A DNA stretch of 64,000 bases, from positions 496,001 through 560,000 of the forward strand of contig VANK01000004.1 in the NCBI GenBank assembly GCA_008682415.1, in the 5' to 3' direction. The position numbers and the translations under genes are program-made. Shown piece by piece: positions 8,562-17,530 of the stretch (the first letter of the stretch is position 1; each line of letters begins with the position of its first letter). Origin of the DNA: Acidobacteria bacterium AB60. GTDB taxonomy: Bacteria; Acidobacteriota; Terriglobia; Terriglobales; Acidobacteriaceae. A model generated the notes under the pieces. That model saw nothing but the letters and a program-made list of their open reading frames with translations. It was not told the origin of the DNA and ran no database searches.

Positions 8562-9569
8562 CTACGGCAATCGCTTCAGGAACGCGCCCATCGCCCGCAA
8601 CACATCCGCCTCGTTCGAAAGAAACACATAGTGATTCGCCCCCGGCAGCGTAATCACCCGCGCGGTCGGCACGCCGTTCCGCACCGCGTTCTCCTGCCTC
8701 TCCACCAGCCCGTTCATCGTTGCGGAAAACGCCCTGGCCGCGCTCTGCACCTTCGGGTCGGGGTTCTCCTCCACCCACCGGCCAAACCCGTGCGGATTCG
8801 CAAACACGACCAGTGCAGGCGCCGGAATCGCGGTAAACTTCTTCCCGTTCTGAATCAGGGAACTCAGCATGGCCCCGCCCGGCGGATTCCGCGGCTTCCC
8901 CACGCCCCCGCTCGCCGTCGACTCGCGTTGCGCCCGCAGCTCCGCCTCGGGGAACCGGAAGCCATTCACCCGCGCATAATATTCCTGCAGCGCGGGGAAG
9001 CTCGCTTCGTCCGCTTCGCTCGGACCCGGCGGCTGCGGCGCGTGCAGTCCCTGCAGCTCCTTCACGCTCGCCCCTTTCCCGTCGTCATAGGCATACGAGT
9101 ACGCCGCATCCAGGTACACCAGCCCCGCAATCTTCTCCGGATGGCTGTTGGCCACCGCGCTCAGCTCCGCGCCCCCAAACGAGTGCCCGATCAGCACCGG
9201 CCTCTGCAGCTTCAGCGCCTCCAGCACCGCCACCACGTCCGCTCCCAGCCGCTCCACATCCGCCGGCCCGTCGCCAAAACCCGACGCCCCAAATCCCCTG
9301 CGCGTGATTCCGTACACATGGCCGAACGCCGTCAGCTTCGGCGCAAAGTCGTCAAAGATGTGCGCCGTATTGCCGCCCCCCGCCAGCAACACCAGCGGCC
9401 GCCCCGATCCGCCCCAGTCCAGCACCTCCAGCGCAACATCCTTGTCCACCGTCACAAACTGCGTCGCGTGCGGCGAAGGATCCTTCCACGCTGCAGAGCT
9501 CTGTGCAGAAGCAGAACTCGCGAGAAAGGCGAAGAACATCAATCGGGCAGACAAGGACCATGAGACCAT
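8562..9569 (-). CDS. Exported alpha/beta hydrolase
   Basis: A 335-residue alpha/beta-hydrolase-fold protein with a signal peptide ending in an ASA-type site near residue 22. The oxyanion region is VLLAGGGNTAH (60-70), the nucleophile elbow LIGHSFGG (S130) and the catalytic His LPGANHYVFLS near the C-terminus. Such enzymes act as esterases, lipases or lactonases; the substrate is unknown. It lies 170 bp upstream of the GH2 gene on the same strand. Confidence 0.85.
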   Translation of the reverse strand: MVSWSLSARLMFFAFLASSASAQSSAAWKDPSPHATQFVTVDKDVALEVLDWGGSGRPLVLLAGGGNTAHIFDDFAPKLTAFGHVYGITRRGFGASGFGDGPADVERLGADVVAVLEALKLQRPVLIGHSFGGAELSAVANSHPEKIAGLVYLDAAYSYAYDDGKGASVKELQGLHAPQPPGPSEADEASFPALQEYYARVNGFRFPEAELRAQRESTASGGVGKPRNPPGGAMLSSLIQNGKKFTAIPAPALVVFANPHGFGRWVEENPDPKVQSAARAFSATMNGLVERQENAVRNGVPTARVITLPGANHYVFLSNEADVLRAMGAFLKRLP

Positions 9570-9651
9570 GCGCTAGCCGCTCCTCCAGTTACCCCTACGC
9601 TGAGTTGGCGTCCCTCGTTCCACTCAATTGACGCGCCATTCGCCCGACGGC

Positions 9652-9780
9652 GATCAGGCAATCCTACGGCGTGAACTGCCCGGAACACTCCGCCCATCAG
9701 GCAATCCCACAGCGTGAACTGCCCGGAACACTCCGCCGATCAGGCAATCCCACGGCGTGAACTGCCCCGAACACTCCGCG
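9652..9780. repeat. Three tandem 43-bp repeats
   Basis: Units start at 9652, 9695 and 9738, each exactly 43 bp and differing at only a few positions; the shared core includes ATCAGGCAATCC and GTGAACTGCCC. The surrounding stretch 9570-9985 contains no credible gene: open frames there lack homology-like features, and 9787-9985 is GC-rich filler between the alpha/beta hydrolase and the M20 gene. Confidence 0.85.
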
Positions 9781-9985
9781 ACCCGACCAGGGCCCGTTAA
9801 CCCTATGAAGTGTCATCTCGGAGCACGCGCAGCGGGCGGAGAGATCCGCAGTTGCGTTTGATGTTCTGTTCTTGGCTATCGCAACCCGGGAGGAACGACT
9901 GCTTCTGCTCCACGTCCCGAATCGCTTCACGAAACCGATCCCCGTGCCTTCCGGGTCGATCGTTGCGCGCACGGAACCAGGACTC

Positions 9986-11336
9986 TTACTCAGGCCTTGC
10001 CGCCGGGCCCAGAAGATCCGTCAACATCACCACCTCCGCGGAAACGAGCGATCGCAAGGTTGGCTCCAACTCCGGAGCCCACGCGGACGAATGCAGATCG
10101 GGTATCCGCTCTCCGCTTGCCAGTCGCGCCGGGTTCACCGCGCCGATGTGCAACAGAACTGCCGGGACCCCCGCCCGCCCATATTGCGAGAAATCCTCGG
10201 CCGTCATCTTTGCCGGCATCTCGCGCACGTTGTCCGCGCCCAGCTCGCGGCGCAGCGCAGACGCCATCCGGGACGTCAGGGCCGGGTCGTTGTACACCGC
10301 GTCCGTGCCCCCCCACCACCTTCACCAACGGCATCGCGGGCGCATCTGCAGCCTTCGCCTCAGCCTCCACCTGCCGCTTGATCGAAGCCAGAATGCGCTC
10401 GCGCGCCTTCGCGTCATAGGTACGCACGGTCATCTGCATCCGCACCTCGTCCGGAATCACGTTTCCCCCCGTGCCCCCATGAATCGAGCCGATCGTAACG
10501 ACTGCCGGCGTGAAGGGATCGGTCTCGCGCGAGACGATCGTCTGAATGCCAAGCACCGCCCGTGCGGCAATCACGATCGGATCGATCGCATTCTGAGGCC
10601 TCGCCCCATGTCCTCCCCGGCCAAAGATCGTCACCTCAACCGCGTCCAGCGAAGCACGAAACAACCCCGAGTGGAATCCCACCTGGCCTGACGGCAGGCT
10701 TGGCTCATCGTGCATGGAGATCGCATAGTCCGGCTTCGGGAAGCGTGTGAACAGCCCATCCGCCAGCATCGCCGACGCGCCGCTGGTGATCTCCTCCGCC
10801 GGTTGACCCACCAGCATCAAGGTGCCATGCCACGTGCCTCGACGCTCCGCCATGATCTTGGCCGCGCCATACCAGCTGGTCATATGCAGGTCGTGCCCGC
10901 AGGCATGGGCCTCAGACACCAACGCCCCGGCCGCGTCCCGCGTCGTCGCCTTGCTCGCGTACGGCAGGCCTGTCTTCTCTTCGATTGGCAGTGCATCGAG
11001 CTCCGTGCGAAGCATGACCACCGGCCCGGCTCCATTTCGCAGGATCGCGACCACCCCGGTCCGGCCAACCCCCGTCGTCACCTCGAAGCCCAGCGCCTTC
11101 ACCCGTTCGGCGAGAACTCCCGCGGTCCGCTCCTCGTGGAACGCGAGCTCGGGGTGTTGGTGCAGATCTCGATACAGCGCTTCCAGCTCGGGCTCCAGCG
11201 CCGCGACCTCCGCCACCGCCGGCCTTCCATCCGCTTGTGCTTCCGCGGGCAGACCGCCCCACATCACCAGGGTCGGCAGCAGGATTGAGAAGATCCCGGC
11301 TGCTGACCTGAGCCTCGATTGCGTGTCGATGGACAT
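9986..11336 (-). pseudogene. M20 amidohydrolase, interrupted by a +1 frameshift in a G7 tract
   Basis: A secreted M20-family metallo-amidohydrolase (hippurate/IAA-amino-acid hydrolase group). It has a signal peptide, YRDLHQHPELAFHEE, the metal motif EAHACGHDLHM, the GQPAEE motif and a dimerisation lid domain. The frame holds until VKVVGG and then runs out of family sequence. The correct C-terminus (YNDPALTSRM, MTAEDFSQYG and onward to 9986) continues in another frame. The switch is at a run of seven G on the coding strand (10308-10314); six would keep the frame. Start at 11336 has AGGA upstream. It may be a true pseudogene, a slippage-prone gene or a sequencing error. Confidence 0.85.
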
Positions 11337-11368
11337 CCTCAGTCCTCGTTTTGCAAACCTCAAAGTGA

Positions 11369-11434
11369 CTACTGTCGCAGTTCTACGAGCCTAGCACCCT
11401 GCCCGCCTTCGTTCTGCGGCGCCTCGGCGATCGC
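11369..11434 (-). pseudogene. Relic of a mutS2 3' end (second, diverged copy)
   Basis: The last 21 codons plus stop read AIAEAPQNEGGQGARLVELRQ. The intact mutS2 ends TIAEAPQNEGGQGATLVELRQ. The proteins agree at 19 of 21 positions while the DNA is only about 79% identical (52 of 66 bases), with many differences synonymous. Upstream of this stretch the similarity to mutS2 stops. It therefore looks like the tail of a diverged functional mutS2 rather than a recent copy of the neighbouring one, and lies in the same orientation 1.8 kb from it. Confidence 0.8.
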
Positions 11435-11579
11435 AGTCCACTCGCGCTGGTTGTTGCGTTGCCTTGTCGAGTAGGCTAGACGAGTTCGGGAGATCCAGCG
11501 GCCCGCTGGAATCCTCAACCACGGGAACTGCGTTCCGCTTCCGATGATTCCCGTGTTGCAGGCTTGGGGAGAACAAGAG

Positions 11580-12431
11580 ATGGACGTAGCCATCATTCAG
11601 GTCCCGTACGTCATGGGAGATGAGCGTCAGGGCAGCGGGCCGTTGCGCCTCGTGCAGGCCGGAGCCGCGGAGGCGGTCAGCGGCGAGGGCATCGCCGTCT
11701 CCGTGCATCGGGTCGAACGGGGCGAGCCGTTTCGCGACAGCGGCAACGCCGCCCTCTTCGTCAACCAACGCCTCGCCTCAACTGTTCGGCAGGCCATCGG
11801 GGCCGGGCGCCTGCCCCTGGTGCTCGCCGGAGGATGCGATGCCAGCGCCGGCGTCGTCGCCGGCATCGGCCAGGACGTCGGTGTCGTCTGGTTCGACGCG
11901 CACGGCGATTTCAACACGCCGGAAACCACCGTCTCCGGCTACCTGCCCGGCATGTCCCTCGCCGTGATCACCGGTCATTGCTTCCGCAACTACTGGGCGC
12001 AGATGGGAGATCCCACGCCGGTGCGCGAAGCCGCCACGTTGATGCTGGGCGTCCGTGACCTCGACCCTGCCGAGAAAGAACGTCTCGACCGTTCTGCCAT
12101 CCAAATCGTGAAGTGGCATGCCGGCAAGCCGCAATCCGATGTGCGCGCCGCCATCGAGAAACTGGCCGAGAGCGTACCCGAGGTCTACGTCCATATCGAT
12201 ATGGATTGCCTCGACCCGGAGTTCGCCCCCGGCGTCGTCGTCGAACCGGCGCCCGGTGGCATCTCCCTGCAGGCCATGGAAGATGCGCTACGCGCTGTCT
12301 TTACCCGCTTTCGCGTGCGCGCCGTGACGTTCGCCGCCTACAGCGCCGACAACGACCGTAACGACACAACGCTCAGAACGGCGCTGCGCCTCATTGAACT
12401 TGTGGCGCGAGGCGCAAAAGAATCGTCCTAA
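11580..12431 (+). CDS. Arginase/agmatinase-family protein
   Basis: A 283-residue ureohydrolase-fold protein; family members hydrolyse guanidino compounds (arginine, agmatine, formiminoglutamate) with a binuclear Mn centre. Metal motifs DAHGDFN (D106, H108, D110) and HIDMDCLDPEF (D207, D209) are intact. The first motif, normally GGDHS, reads GGCDAS, so the usual His ligand is absent; this may mark a divergent subfamily. ATG 11580 has GGGGAG upstream and starts directly with the first beta strand; an upstream ATG at 11544 adds 12 atypical residues. It converges on brnA with a 4-bp overlap. Confidence 0.82.
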   Translation: MDVAIIQVPYVMGDERQGSGPLRLVQAGAAEAVSGEGIAVSVHRVERGEPFRDSGNAALFVNQRLASTVRQAIGAGRLPLVLAGGCDASAGVVAGIGQDVGVVWFDAHGDFNTPETTVSGYLPGMSLAVITGHCFRNYWAQMGDPTPVREAATLMLGVRDLDPAEKERLDRSAIQIVKWHAGKPQSDVRAAIEKLAESVPEVYVHIDMDCLDPEFAPGVVVEPAPGGISLQAMEDALRAVFTRFRVRAVTFAAYSADNDRNDTTLRTALRLIELVARGAKESS

Positions 12432-12757
12432 GACGCCTTCCGCTTCTCCTCGGCCGCGCGCAGCGCCTCGTGAATGATCATCTTGAGATAGGTCTGATAA
12501 CGCAGCCCCCGCTCCGCCGCCTGCTCCCGTGCCTTCGCGATATCCTCAGGATCCAGGCGAATCGTGGTCGTTGGCGTGGGTCCGGGTTCCTGAAAGGGGA
12601 TTCCACGCTCGGCGAGCAGACGCTTGATGCCTCCACGACGCAAGCGGCCTTCCTTGGCCGCCTTCTGGAACTCATCGGAGACCAATTGCTGGTTTTCGAA
12701 CCACCACTTGGCCTCTTCCGCCTCATTCGCGAATTTTGGAAGCTTAAAATCGTTCAT
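12428..12757 (-). CDS. brnA: BrnA-like antitoxin
   Basis: A 109-residue protein whose C-terminal part (TTTIRLDPEDIAKAREQAAE, about 63-82, followed by RYQTYLKMIIHEAL) is a ribbon-helix-helix DNA-binding domain as in BrnA antitoxins. The N-terminal half (residues 1-60) is charged and likely wraps the toxin. It overlaps the upstream brnT by 14 bp and has an AGGAGA site within the end of brnT. In known systems BrnA neutralises the BrnT ribonuclease and represses the operon. Confidence 0.82.
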   Translation of the reverse strand: MNDFKLPKFANEAEEAKWWFENQQLVSDEFQKAAKEGRLRRGGIKRLLAERGIPFQEPGPTPTTTIRLDPEDIAKAREQAAERGLRYQTYLKMIIHEALRAAEEKRKAS

Positions 12758-13043
12758 TTGTCTCCTGCCTGAAGCGGAGATAGATTAGCTTTAATCGCCG
12801 AATCGGTTCGTAAGCCGTGACAACCCGAACCTTCTCTCCTCGCATGCTTATTACCACCAAGAGAAATCGTCCTGGAACTGTTTCACCGAGATATTCCCAA
12901 CGATCTTCACCCTGGGCGCTCTTTGCGAACTGTAGTTCCATCGGATCACCAAGAACTACTTCTTCGGCCTCTTCCGGACTAACTTGGTGTTCTGCAAGAT
13001 GGAGAATGTTTGCGTCGTCCCAATCAAAGTTCGAATTGTCCAT
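12744..13043 (-). CDS. brnT: BrnT-like ribonuclease toxin
   Basis: A 99-residue protein with the BrnT pattern: FDWDDANILHLAEHQVSPEEA (about 6-26), then LGETVPGRFLLVVISMRG and a C-terminal VVTAYEPIRRLK. BrnT toxins are RelE-like ribonucleases inhibiting translation. The order toxin-antitoxin with overlap matches the family. The start has GGAGAGAC ideally spaced. The pair sits between mutS2 and its relic tail, typical of a mobile accessory position. Confidence 0.83.
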   Translation of the reverse strand: MDNSNFDWDDANILHLAEHQVSPEEAEEVVLGDPMELQFAKSAQGEDRWEYLGETVPGRFLLVVISMRGEKVRVVTAYEPIRRLKLIYLRFRQETNERF

Positions 13044-13142
13044 CGTCTCTCCAACAGTCCAGCACCAACTGAACTCTAGCGTTGTCGAGCCCTCGATTGG
13101 TCTCTCTTCTCCGCGAAGCGAGGGTCAGCCGTCTCCGTAGAT

Positions 13143-13171
13143 ATTGTAGCTACAAAATAGCTACTTGGCAA
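13143..13171 (-). promoter_or_regulatory. Promoter and operator of brnT-brnA
   Basis: On the minus strand TTGCCA (13166-13171) is followed after exactly 17 bp by TACAAT (13143-13148), a strong sigma70-like match. The -10 is overlapped by the perfect 12-bp palindrome TTGTAGCTACAA (13144-13155), and a further GTAGCTA copy lies in the spacer. The arrangement fits autorepression by the BrnA antitoxin. The leader to brnT would be about 95 nt (13044-13136), with no gene in it. The -35 abuts the mutS2 stop codon. Confidence 0.65.
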
Positions 13172-15634
13172 TTATTGCCTCAGTTCCACCAGCGTCGCGC
13201 CCTGACCGCCCTCGTTCTGCGGCGCTTCGGCAATCGTCGCCACGTGCGGATGCCCCTTCAGAAAATCCCGCACCCCGCGCCGCAGGATGCCCGCGCCGTG
13301 CCCGTGAATCACCCGCACCCGCGGCAGGCCCGCCAGAAACGCGCGGTCCAGATACTTCTCCAGCTCCTCCGTCGCCTCGTCCACCGTGCGCCCGATCAGG
13401 TTGATCTCCATCCGCATGTCATCCGTGTTCGCCGGCGTCACCGACACCACCACGCCCTTCTGCTTGCGCGCCGCCGCCAGCGGATCGGCCTTCTGCACCT
13501 GCGCCGCGCTTCCTGCGTCGGCCAAATCATCGCGCTTCACGCGCATCTTGATCGGGCCCAGCGCCACCTCGAACACGTCCTTCTCCACCTCGCGCTGCAC
13601 CACCGCAATCTTGTTCATCGACTTGATGCGTACCTGGTCCCCCGGCGCCACGTGCCGCAGCAGGTGCGGCTGCGCGTTGGCATCCCCCTGGTCCGCCCCC
13701 GTCCGGTGCGCCACCACCGTCTGGTTGAAGCTCTCCTGGAACTCCCGCCGCATGCGGTTGATCCGCCGTTCGGCTTCTTTGGAAAGCTTCTGCTGCGCCG
13801 CCCGGTCCTCGATCGCGCGCACGTTCTCCCGCATCTGGAACTCGAACTCCTTCATCAGCGACGCCAGCTTGTTTTCCAGCTCCCGCACCCGGTTGCGGAT
13901 CTCCACGTCGCCCTCGCGCTGCAGCTTCGCCCGCTCCTGGTTGAGCGCGTACTGCTGCTCGCGGGTCGCCTTGCGCTCCTCCTCCAGTTGCGTCAGCTCC
14001 TTGTGCAGCCGGTCTAAAAACCGCGCGATGTCCACCTGCTGCGAGCCCAGCCGCTGCCGCGCCGCCGCGATGATCCCGGCGTTCAGCCCCAGCCGCTCCG
14101 CCGTGGCGATGCCCGCCGAAGCGCCCGGCACCCCCAGCCGCAGCTGGTACGTAGGCACCATCGTGACCTCGTCCACCCCGGCCGCCGCGTTCAGCACCCC
14201 CGGCGTGTTGGCCGCGTACACCTTCAGCGAGGTGTGGTGCGTCGAGATCAGCGACCACGCCCCGGCCTGCAGAAAGAACGCCGCCACCGCGACCGCCAGC
14301 GCCGAGCCCTCCTCCGGATCCGTCGCCGACCCCAGCTCGTCCAGCAGCACCAGCGCATGGCGGTCGGCCAGCCGCGACAGCCGGTCGAGGTTGGTAATGT
14401 GCGCCGAAAACGTCGACAGCGCCTCCTCAATCGACTGCGCATCGCCGATATCCGCCAGGAAGGCGCGGAAGACCGGAAAGCTGGCCGCCGTCGCCGGCAC
14501 CGGGATCCCCGCCTGCGCCATCATCGCCAGCAGCGCCGTCGTCTTGAGCGTCACCGTCTTGCCGCCCGTATTCGGTCCGCTGATGATGAGCTGGCGGTGC
14601 TCCTCGGTCAGCTCCAGCGTCAGCGGCACCACCTTGCCCCCGCCGGTCCGCAGCCGCTTTTCGAGCAGCGGGTGGCGGGCTCCCTCCAGGCTCAGCCGCT
14701 CCGGCGCGATCGCCGGGGCGACACAGTCGTACTCGCGGGCAAAGCGGGCGCGCGCCAGAAGGCTGTCCACCAGCGCCAGCACCCGCGCCCCAGCCACCAG
14801 CGCGTGGGCGTAGGTCCCCACCTGCCGCGTCAGGGCGACGAAGATGCGGTGAATCTCGGCCTGCTCCTCCTCGAGCAGCCGCACCAGCTCGTTGTTCTGC
14901 TCGATCGTCTCCAGCGGCTCCACGTACACCGTCTGCCCCGACGAGCTGGCCCCATGAATGACCCCCGAGATCCGCCGCTTGAGCTCGCTGCGCACCGGGA
15001 TGACGAAGCGCTCCCCGCGGATCGTGATCAGGTCCTCCTGAGTGGAGCCCTCCGACGACAGCTTCCGCAGGGCGGAGCGCAGGCTCTCTTCAATGACCCG
15101 CTGCTGGCGCTCCTGCTCGCGGCGGATGCGGTTCAGCTCCGGCGACGCATCGTCGGCCAGCGAGCCGTCGGGCTGGATCTTGCGCTCGATCGACTCGGCC
15201 AGCGGGCGCAGGCTGGTGGTCAGCGGCGCCGAGAGCTCCGCCAGCCCCGGCAGCCGTCCCACGACCCGCGCCGGGGGCGACTGCAGCAGCGACTGCCAGG
15301 CGGCGATGTCGTTGGCCAGCCGGGCGATGGCCTGCAACTCGGCGGCTTCCAGGGCCGCCTCCGGGATCCCCGCCTTGGCCGCCAGCTGGGTGGGGTCGAA
15401 GAGCCCACCCAGCGGAATCGAGACCTGCTCGTCCAGCAGCAGCCGGACCTCGCCGTTGAGCTGGTGCTGGCGGACGATCCAGCCCTCGTCGGTGGAGGGG
15501 CGGAGGGCCAGGATTGCGGAGCGGCCGACGGGGGAGGCGGCAAACCCGGCCACCAGGGCCAGGAGCGGCTCCCACTCGAGCGCCGCGGCATCGATGCTGG
15601 CAACGGGCGACGGATTGGCTTCGACAAGAGGCAT
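13172..15634 (-). CDS. mutS2: MutS2 (MutSB) nuclease/ATPase
   Basis: An 820-residue MutS2. Order: N-terminal core/clamp domain, ATPase with Walker A GPNTGGKT (about 352-359) and Walker B LVLLDELGSATDPEEG, then a long coiled coil (about 530-650, Glu/Arg/Gln-rich), a linker and a C-terminal Smr nuclease domain with INLIGRTVDEA and VIHGHGAGILRRGV. MutS2 lacks mismatch-recognition domain I. It is known to suppress homologous recombination and in some bacteria to act on collided ribosomes. Length is normal. ATG 15634 has an AGGA site. Its last 20 codons are duplicated at 11369-11434. Confidence 0.96.
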   Translation of the reverse strand: MPLVEANPSPVASIDAAALEWEPLLALVAGFAASPVGRSAILALRPSTDEGWIVRQHQLNGEVRLLLDEQVSIPLGGLFDPTQLAAKAGIPEAALEAAELQAIARLANDIAAWQSLLQSPPARVVGRLPGLAELSAPLTTSLRPLAESIERKIQPDGSLADDASPELNRIRREQERQQRVIEESLRSALRKLSSEGSTQEDLITIRGERFVIPVRSELKRRISGVIHGASSSGQTVYVEPLETIEQNNELVRLLEEEQAEIHRIFVALTRQVGTYAHALVAGARVLALVDSLLARARFAREYDCVAPAIAPERLSLEGARHPLLEKRLRTGGGKVVPLTLELTEEHRQLIISGPNTGGKTVTLKTTALLAMMAQAGIPVPATAASFPVFRAFLADIGDAQSIEEALSTFSAHITNLDRLSRLADRHALVLLDELGSATDPEEGSALAVAVAAFFLQAGAWSLISTHHTSLKVYAANTPGVLNAAAGVDEVTMVPTYQLRLGVPGASAGIATAERLGLNAGIIAAARQRLGSQQVDIARFLDRLHKELTQLEEERKATREQQYALNQERAKLQREGDVEIRNRVRELENKLASLMKEFEFQMRENVRAIEDRAAQQKLSKEAERRINRMRREFQESFNQTVVAHRTGADQGDANAQPHLLRHVAPGDQVRIKSMNKIAVVQREVEKDVFEVALGPIKMRVKRDDLADAGSAAQVQKADPLAAARKQKGVVVSVTPANTDDMRMEINLIGRTVDEATEELEKYLDRAFLAGLPRVRVIHGHGAGILRRGVRDFLKGHPHVATIAEAPQNEGGQGATLVELRQ

Positions 15635-15676
15635 TTTTTCCTGCTACCTGATTTTCTATTTTTCGCGCGCACACGC

Positions 15677-15700
15677 TAAAAAAAAACGGGTTAGTCCCGT
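15677..15700 (-). terminator. Weak intrinsic terminator or attenuator upstream of mutS2
   Basis: On the minus strand a short ACGGG/CCCGT hairpin with a 5-nt loop (15686-15700) is followed by a run of nine or more U. It lies about 45 bp before the mutS2 start codon, so it would end transcripts entering from the right or attenuate those of mutS2. Confidence 0.4.
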
Positions 15701-16582
15701 CGAGTGTGCGGGTTAGGGTCGATTCGGTCAAAAAGCGGGTTGAATGTGATTTGGCTCACGAGTGACTCGAGTGAACGTGTGAACGAGTGAAGAAGTGAAG
15801 AGGAGATTCGGCCTCTGAGACAGACGGGGGGTTGGCCCACCTGTCCTAATTTCCGGGGTCGGGGCCGCGGTTCTAAGTCGTTTGAATCCGCCGGCTGGAG
15901 ATGATCTCTCCCCGTCCTTGTCTCTGCTGCACGTCTTCCACATTTCTCTGCTGCTAATTCGAGTATGGCAGGGTTGAAGAATTAGCCCCCAATTTTGGGA
16001 AAGTTTTTTGCGCTGATTCCAAAGGGGGTTACGAACTATTTTCAAAATTCCCTCTTGACACGATTTCCGCCAGGGCCGGGTTGCGGCTGCTGGCGGACTA
16101 GCTACCAAGTTGGTGAGCGGGATCACCCGGTGAGAGCGCGCCGACGCGGCAAGGGCGAAGAAGAGGCGAAAAAATCGCGGTATTTTGAAACCACATTTGT
16201 AGTAAAACGTGGATCTCTAGACTCTTTCGATCCAAAAAATCGGAGAAGGGGGCATCGGGCGTGAAAAGCCGGGTGGAAATTGCACGACCGGGTGGAATTT
16301 ACGCGGTGGGCGTCTCATGAACTGAGAAGCCTCGCCGCGCCCTACCGGGGCCCCTCGGACCCAGAGGTGGGTGGAGTACGGTGGGAGCAAGTGCTCGCCT
16401 GTCCATCTCGCTCCTTTTGAGGCGTTTACGGGGATGCGGCCGAGGCGGCAGTTAGGGTCCCGGGGGGCATCCAAAAAAATACCCGAGAAGCAGCCCGCCG
16501 ACGAGTTCGGTCATCAGCATGCATTCTTCTGGTGGGGTACAGATTTTCTCCAATACCTATCTTTTGCCTAGAAGGTGACGTA
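15701..16582. other. Long intergenic region without a convincing gene
   Basis: About 880 bp separate mutS2 from the lipoprotein gene. Open frames are short, overlapping on both strands and without recognisable motifs. 15758-15802 contains an imperfect GTGAA-type repeat similar to 30497-30541. 15990-16060 is comparatively AT-rich and holds a TTGACA (16054-16059) without a clear -10. 16192-16201 reads CACATTTGTA, one arm of a BlaI-type box. No tRNA or known RNA was recognised. Confidence 0.6.
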
Positions 16583-17524
16583 ATGGTGGACGCAGGTATG
16601 GGTTTGCGCAGGGGTTTTGTGTCGGTACTGGTGCTGGCGGTGGGTCTTACCGGCTGCGGGAGCAAGGAGCAGAAGGCGCTGGACCTGGCGAAGAAGCAGG
16701 CGGTGGCCACGGGGCAGCCGCAGCAGGTGTCGAGCGTGGATAAGGACGGCAACACGGTAACGACGATCGTGCAGCCTCCGGCGCAGGGGCAGAAGGAACC
16801 GGTGGTGACGACGACAACGGCGCCTCCGCCGGGGGGGGCGGCCAAGCCGGCGCCCAAGGACCCGACGGTGAGCGCGTTCCAGCCGGAGGGGTATCCGGGC
16901 GAGGACCAGGCCGCCGGGAATGAACCGGACAGCGCACGGGGCAACGCGGCTCCGCAGGCGGCGCAGAAGCCGTCGGCGGGACAGACGGCAGCGGCGGCTC
17001 CGGTGGAGGTGAGCGTGCCGGCGGGGACGTCTCTGGCGATCCGGGTGGATCAACGGATCAGCGTGAAGTCGAGCCGGCCGGGGGACACGTTTACGGGCGA
17101 GGTGGTGTCGCCGGTGACGGGCAGCGATGGCAGCCCGCTGATTCCCAAGGGCGCGGAGGTGAAGGGCCGGGTGGATGCGGCGCACAAGCGCGGGCACTTC
17201 AAGGGCGCGTCGGAGCTGGAGCTGCGGCTGACGGCGATCCGGCTGAACGGGCAGGAGTATCCGCTGGAGACGGCGGACCTGGCGGAGCGGAAGAAGGGCA
17301 AGGGCAAGCGCTCGGCGGCGCTGATCGGCGGCGGCGCGGGGCTGGGGATGCTGGTGGGCGGCCTGGCGAGCGGCGGGACGGGGTTGCTGATTGGCGGGCT
17401 GGCAGGCGGCGGCGCGGGCACGGCGGCGGCGGGTCTGACGGGCAACAAGGACCTGGTGATTCCGGCGGAGAGCGTGGTGCGGTTCAAGCTGGCGGAGGAT
17501 CTGGTGGTGAGGCGGCGGGGATAG
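16583..17524 (+). CDS. Lipoprotein with glycine-zipper region
   Basis: A 313-residue protein of unknown function with a lipoprotein signal (VLVLAVGLTGC, Cys near residue 26). A Pro/Ala/Thr-rich low-complexity linker follows (about 50-140). Then comes a compact beta-rich domain (VPAGTSLAIRVDQRISVKSS, about 150-240; IPKGAEVKGRV) and a glycine-zipper stretch (ALIGGGAGLGMLVGGLASGG) that could insert in a membrane or oligomerise. The ATG at 16583 has AAGGTG 7 bp upstream; earlier in-frame codons from 16532 precede the signal and are rejected. Similar domains occur in Acidobacteriota envelope proteins. No function is proposed. Confidence 0.8.
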   Translation: MVDAGMGLRRGFVSVLVLAVGLTGCGSKEQKALDLAKKQAVATGQPQQVSSVDKDGNTVTTIVQPPAQGQKEPVVTTTTAPPPGGAAKPAPKDPTVSAFQPEGYPGEDQAAGNEPDSARGNAAPQAAQKPSAGQTAAAAPVEVSVPAGTSLAIRVDQRISVKSSRPGDTFTGEVVSPVTGSDGSPLIPKGAEVKGRVDAAHKRGHFKGASELELRLTAIRLNGQEYPLETADLAERKKGKGKRSAALIGGGAGLGMLVGGLASGGTGLLIGGLAGGGAGTAAAGLTGNKDLVIPAESVVRFKLAEDLVVRRRG

Positions 17525-17530
17525 CGGGGC

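Noticed and set aside
15728..16126. 132-codon minus-strand frame and overlapping plus-strand frames near 15995
   Set aside because: No motifs, no ribosome site, and composition differs from the coding genes around it.
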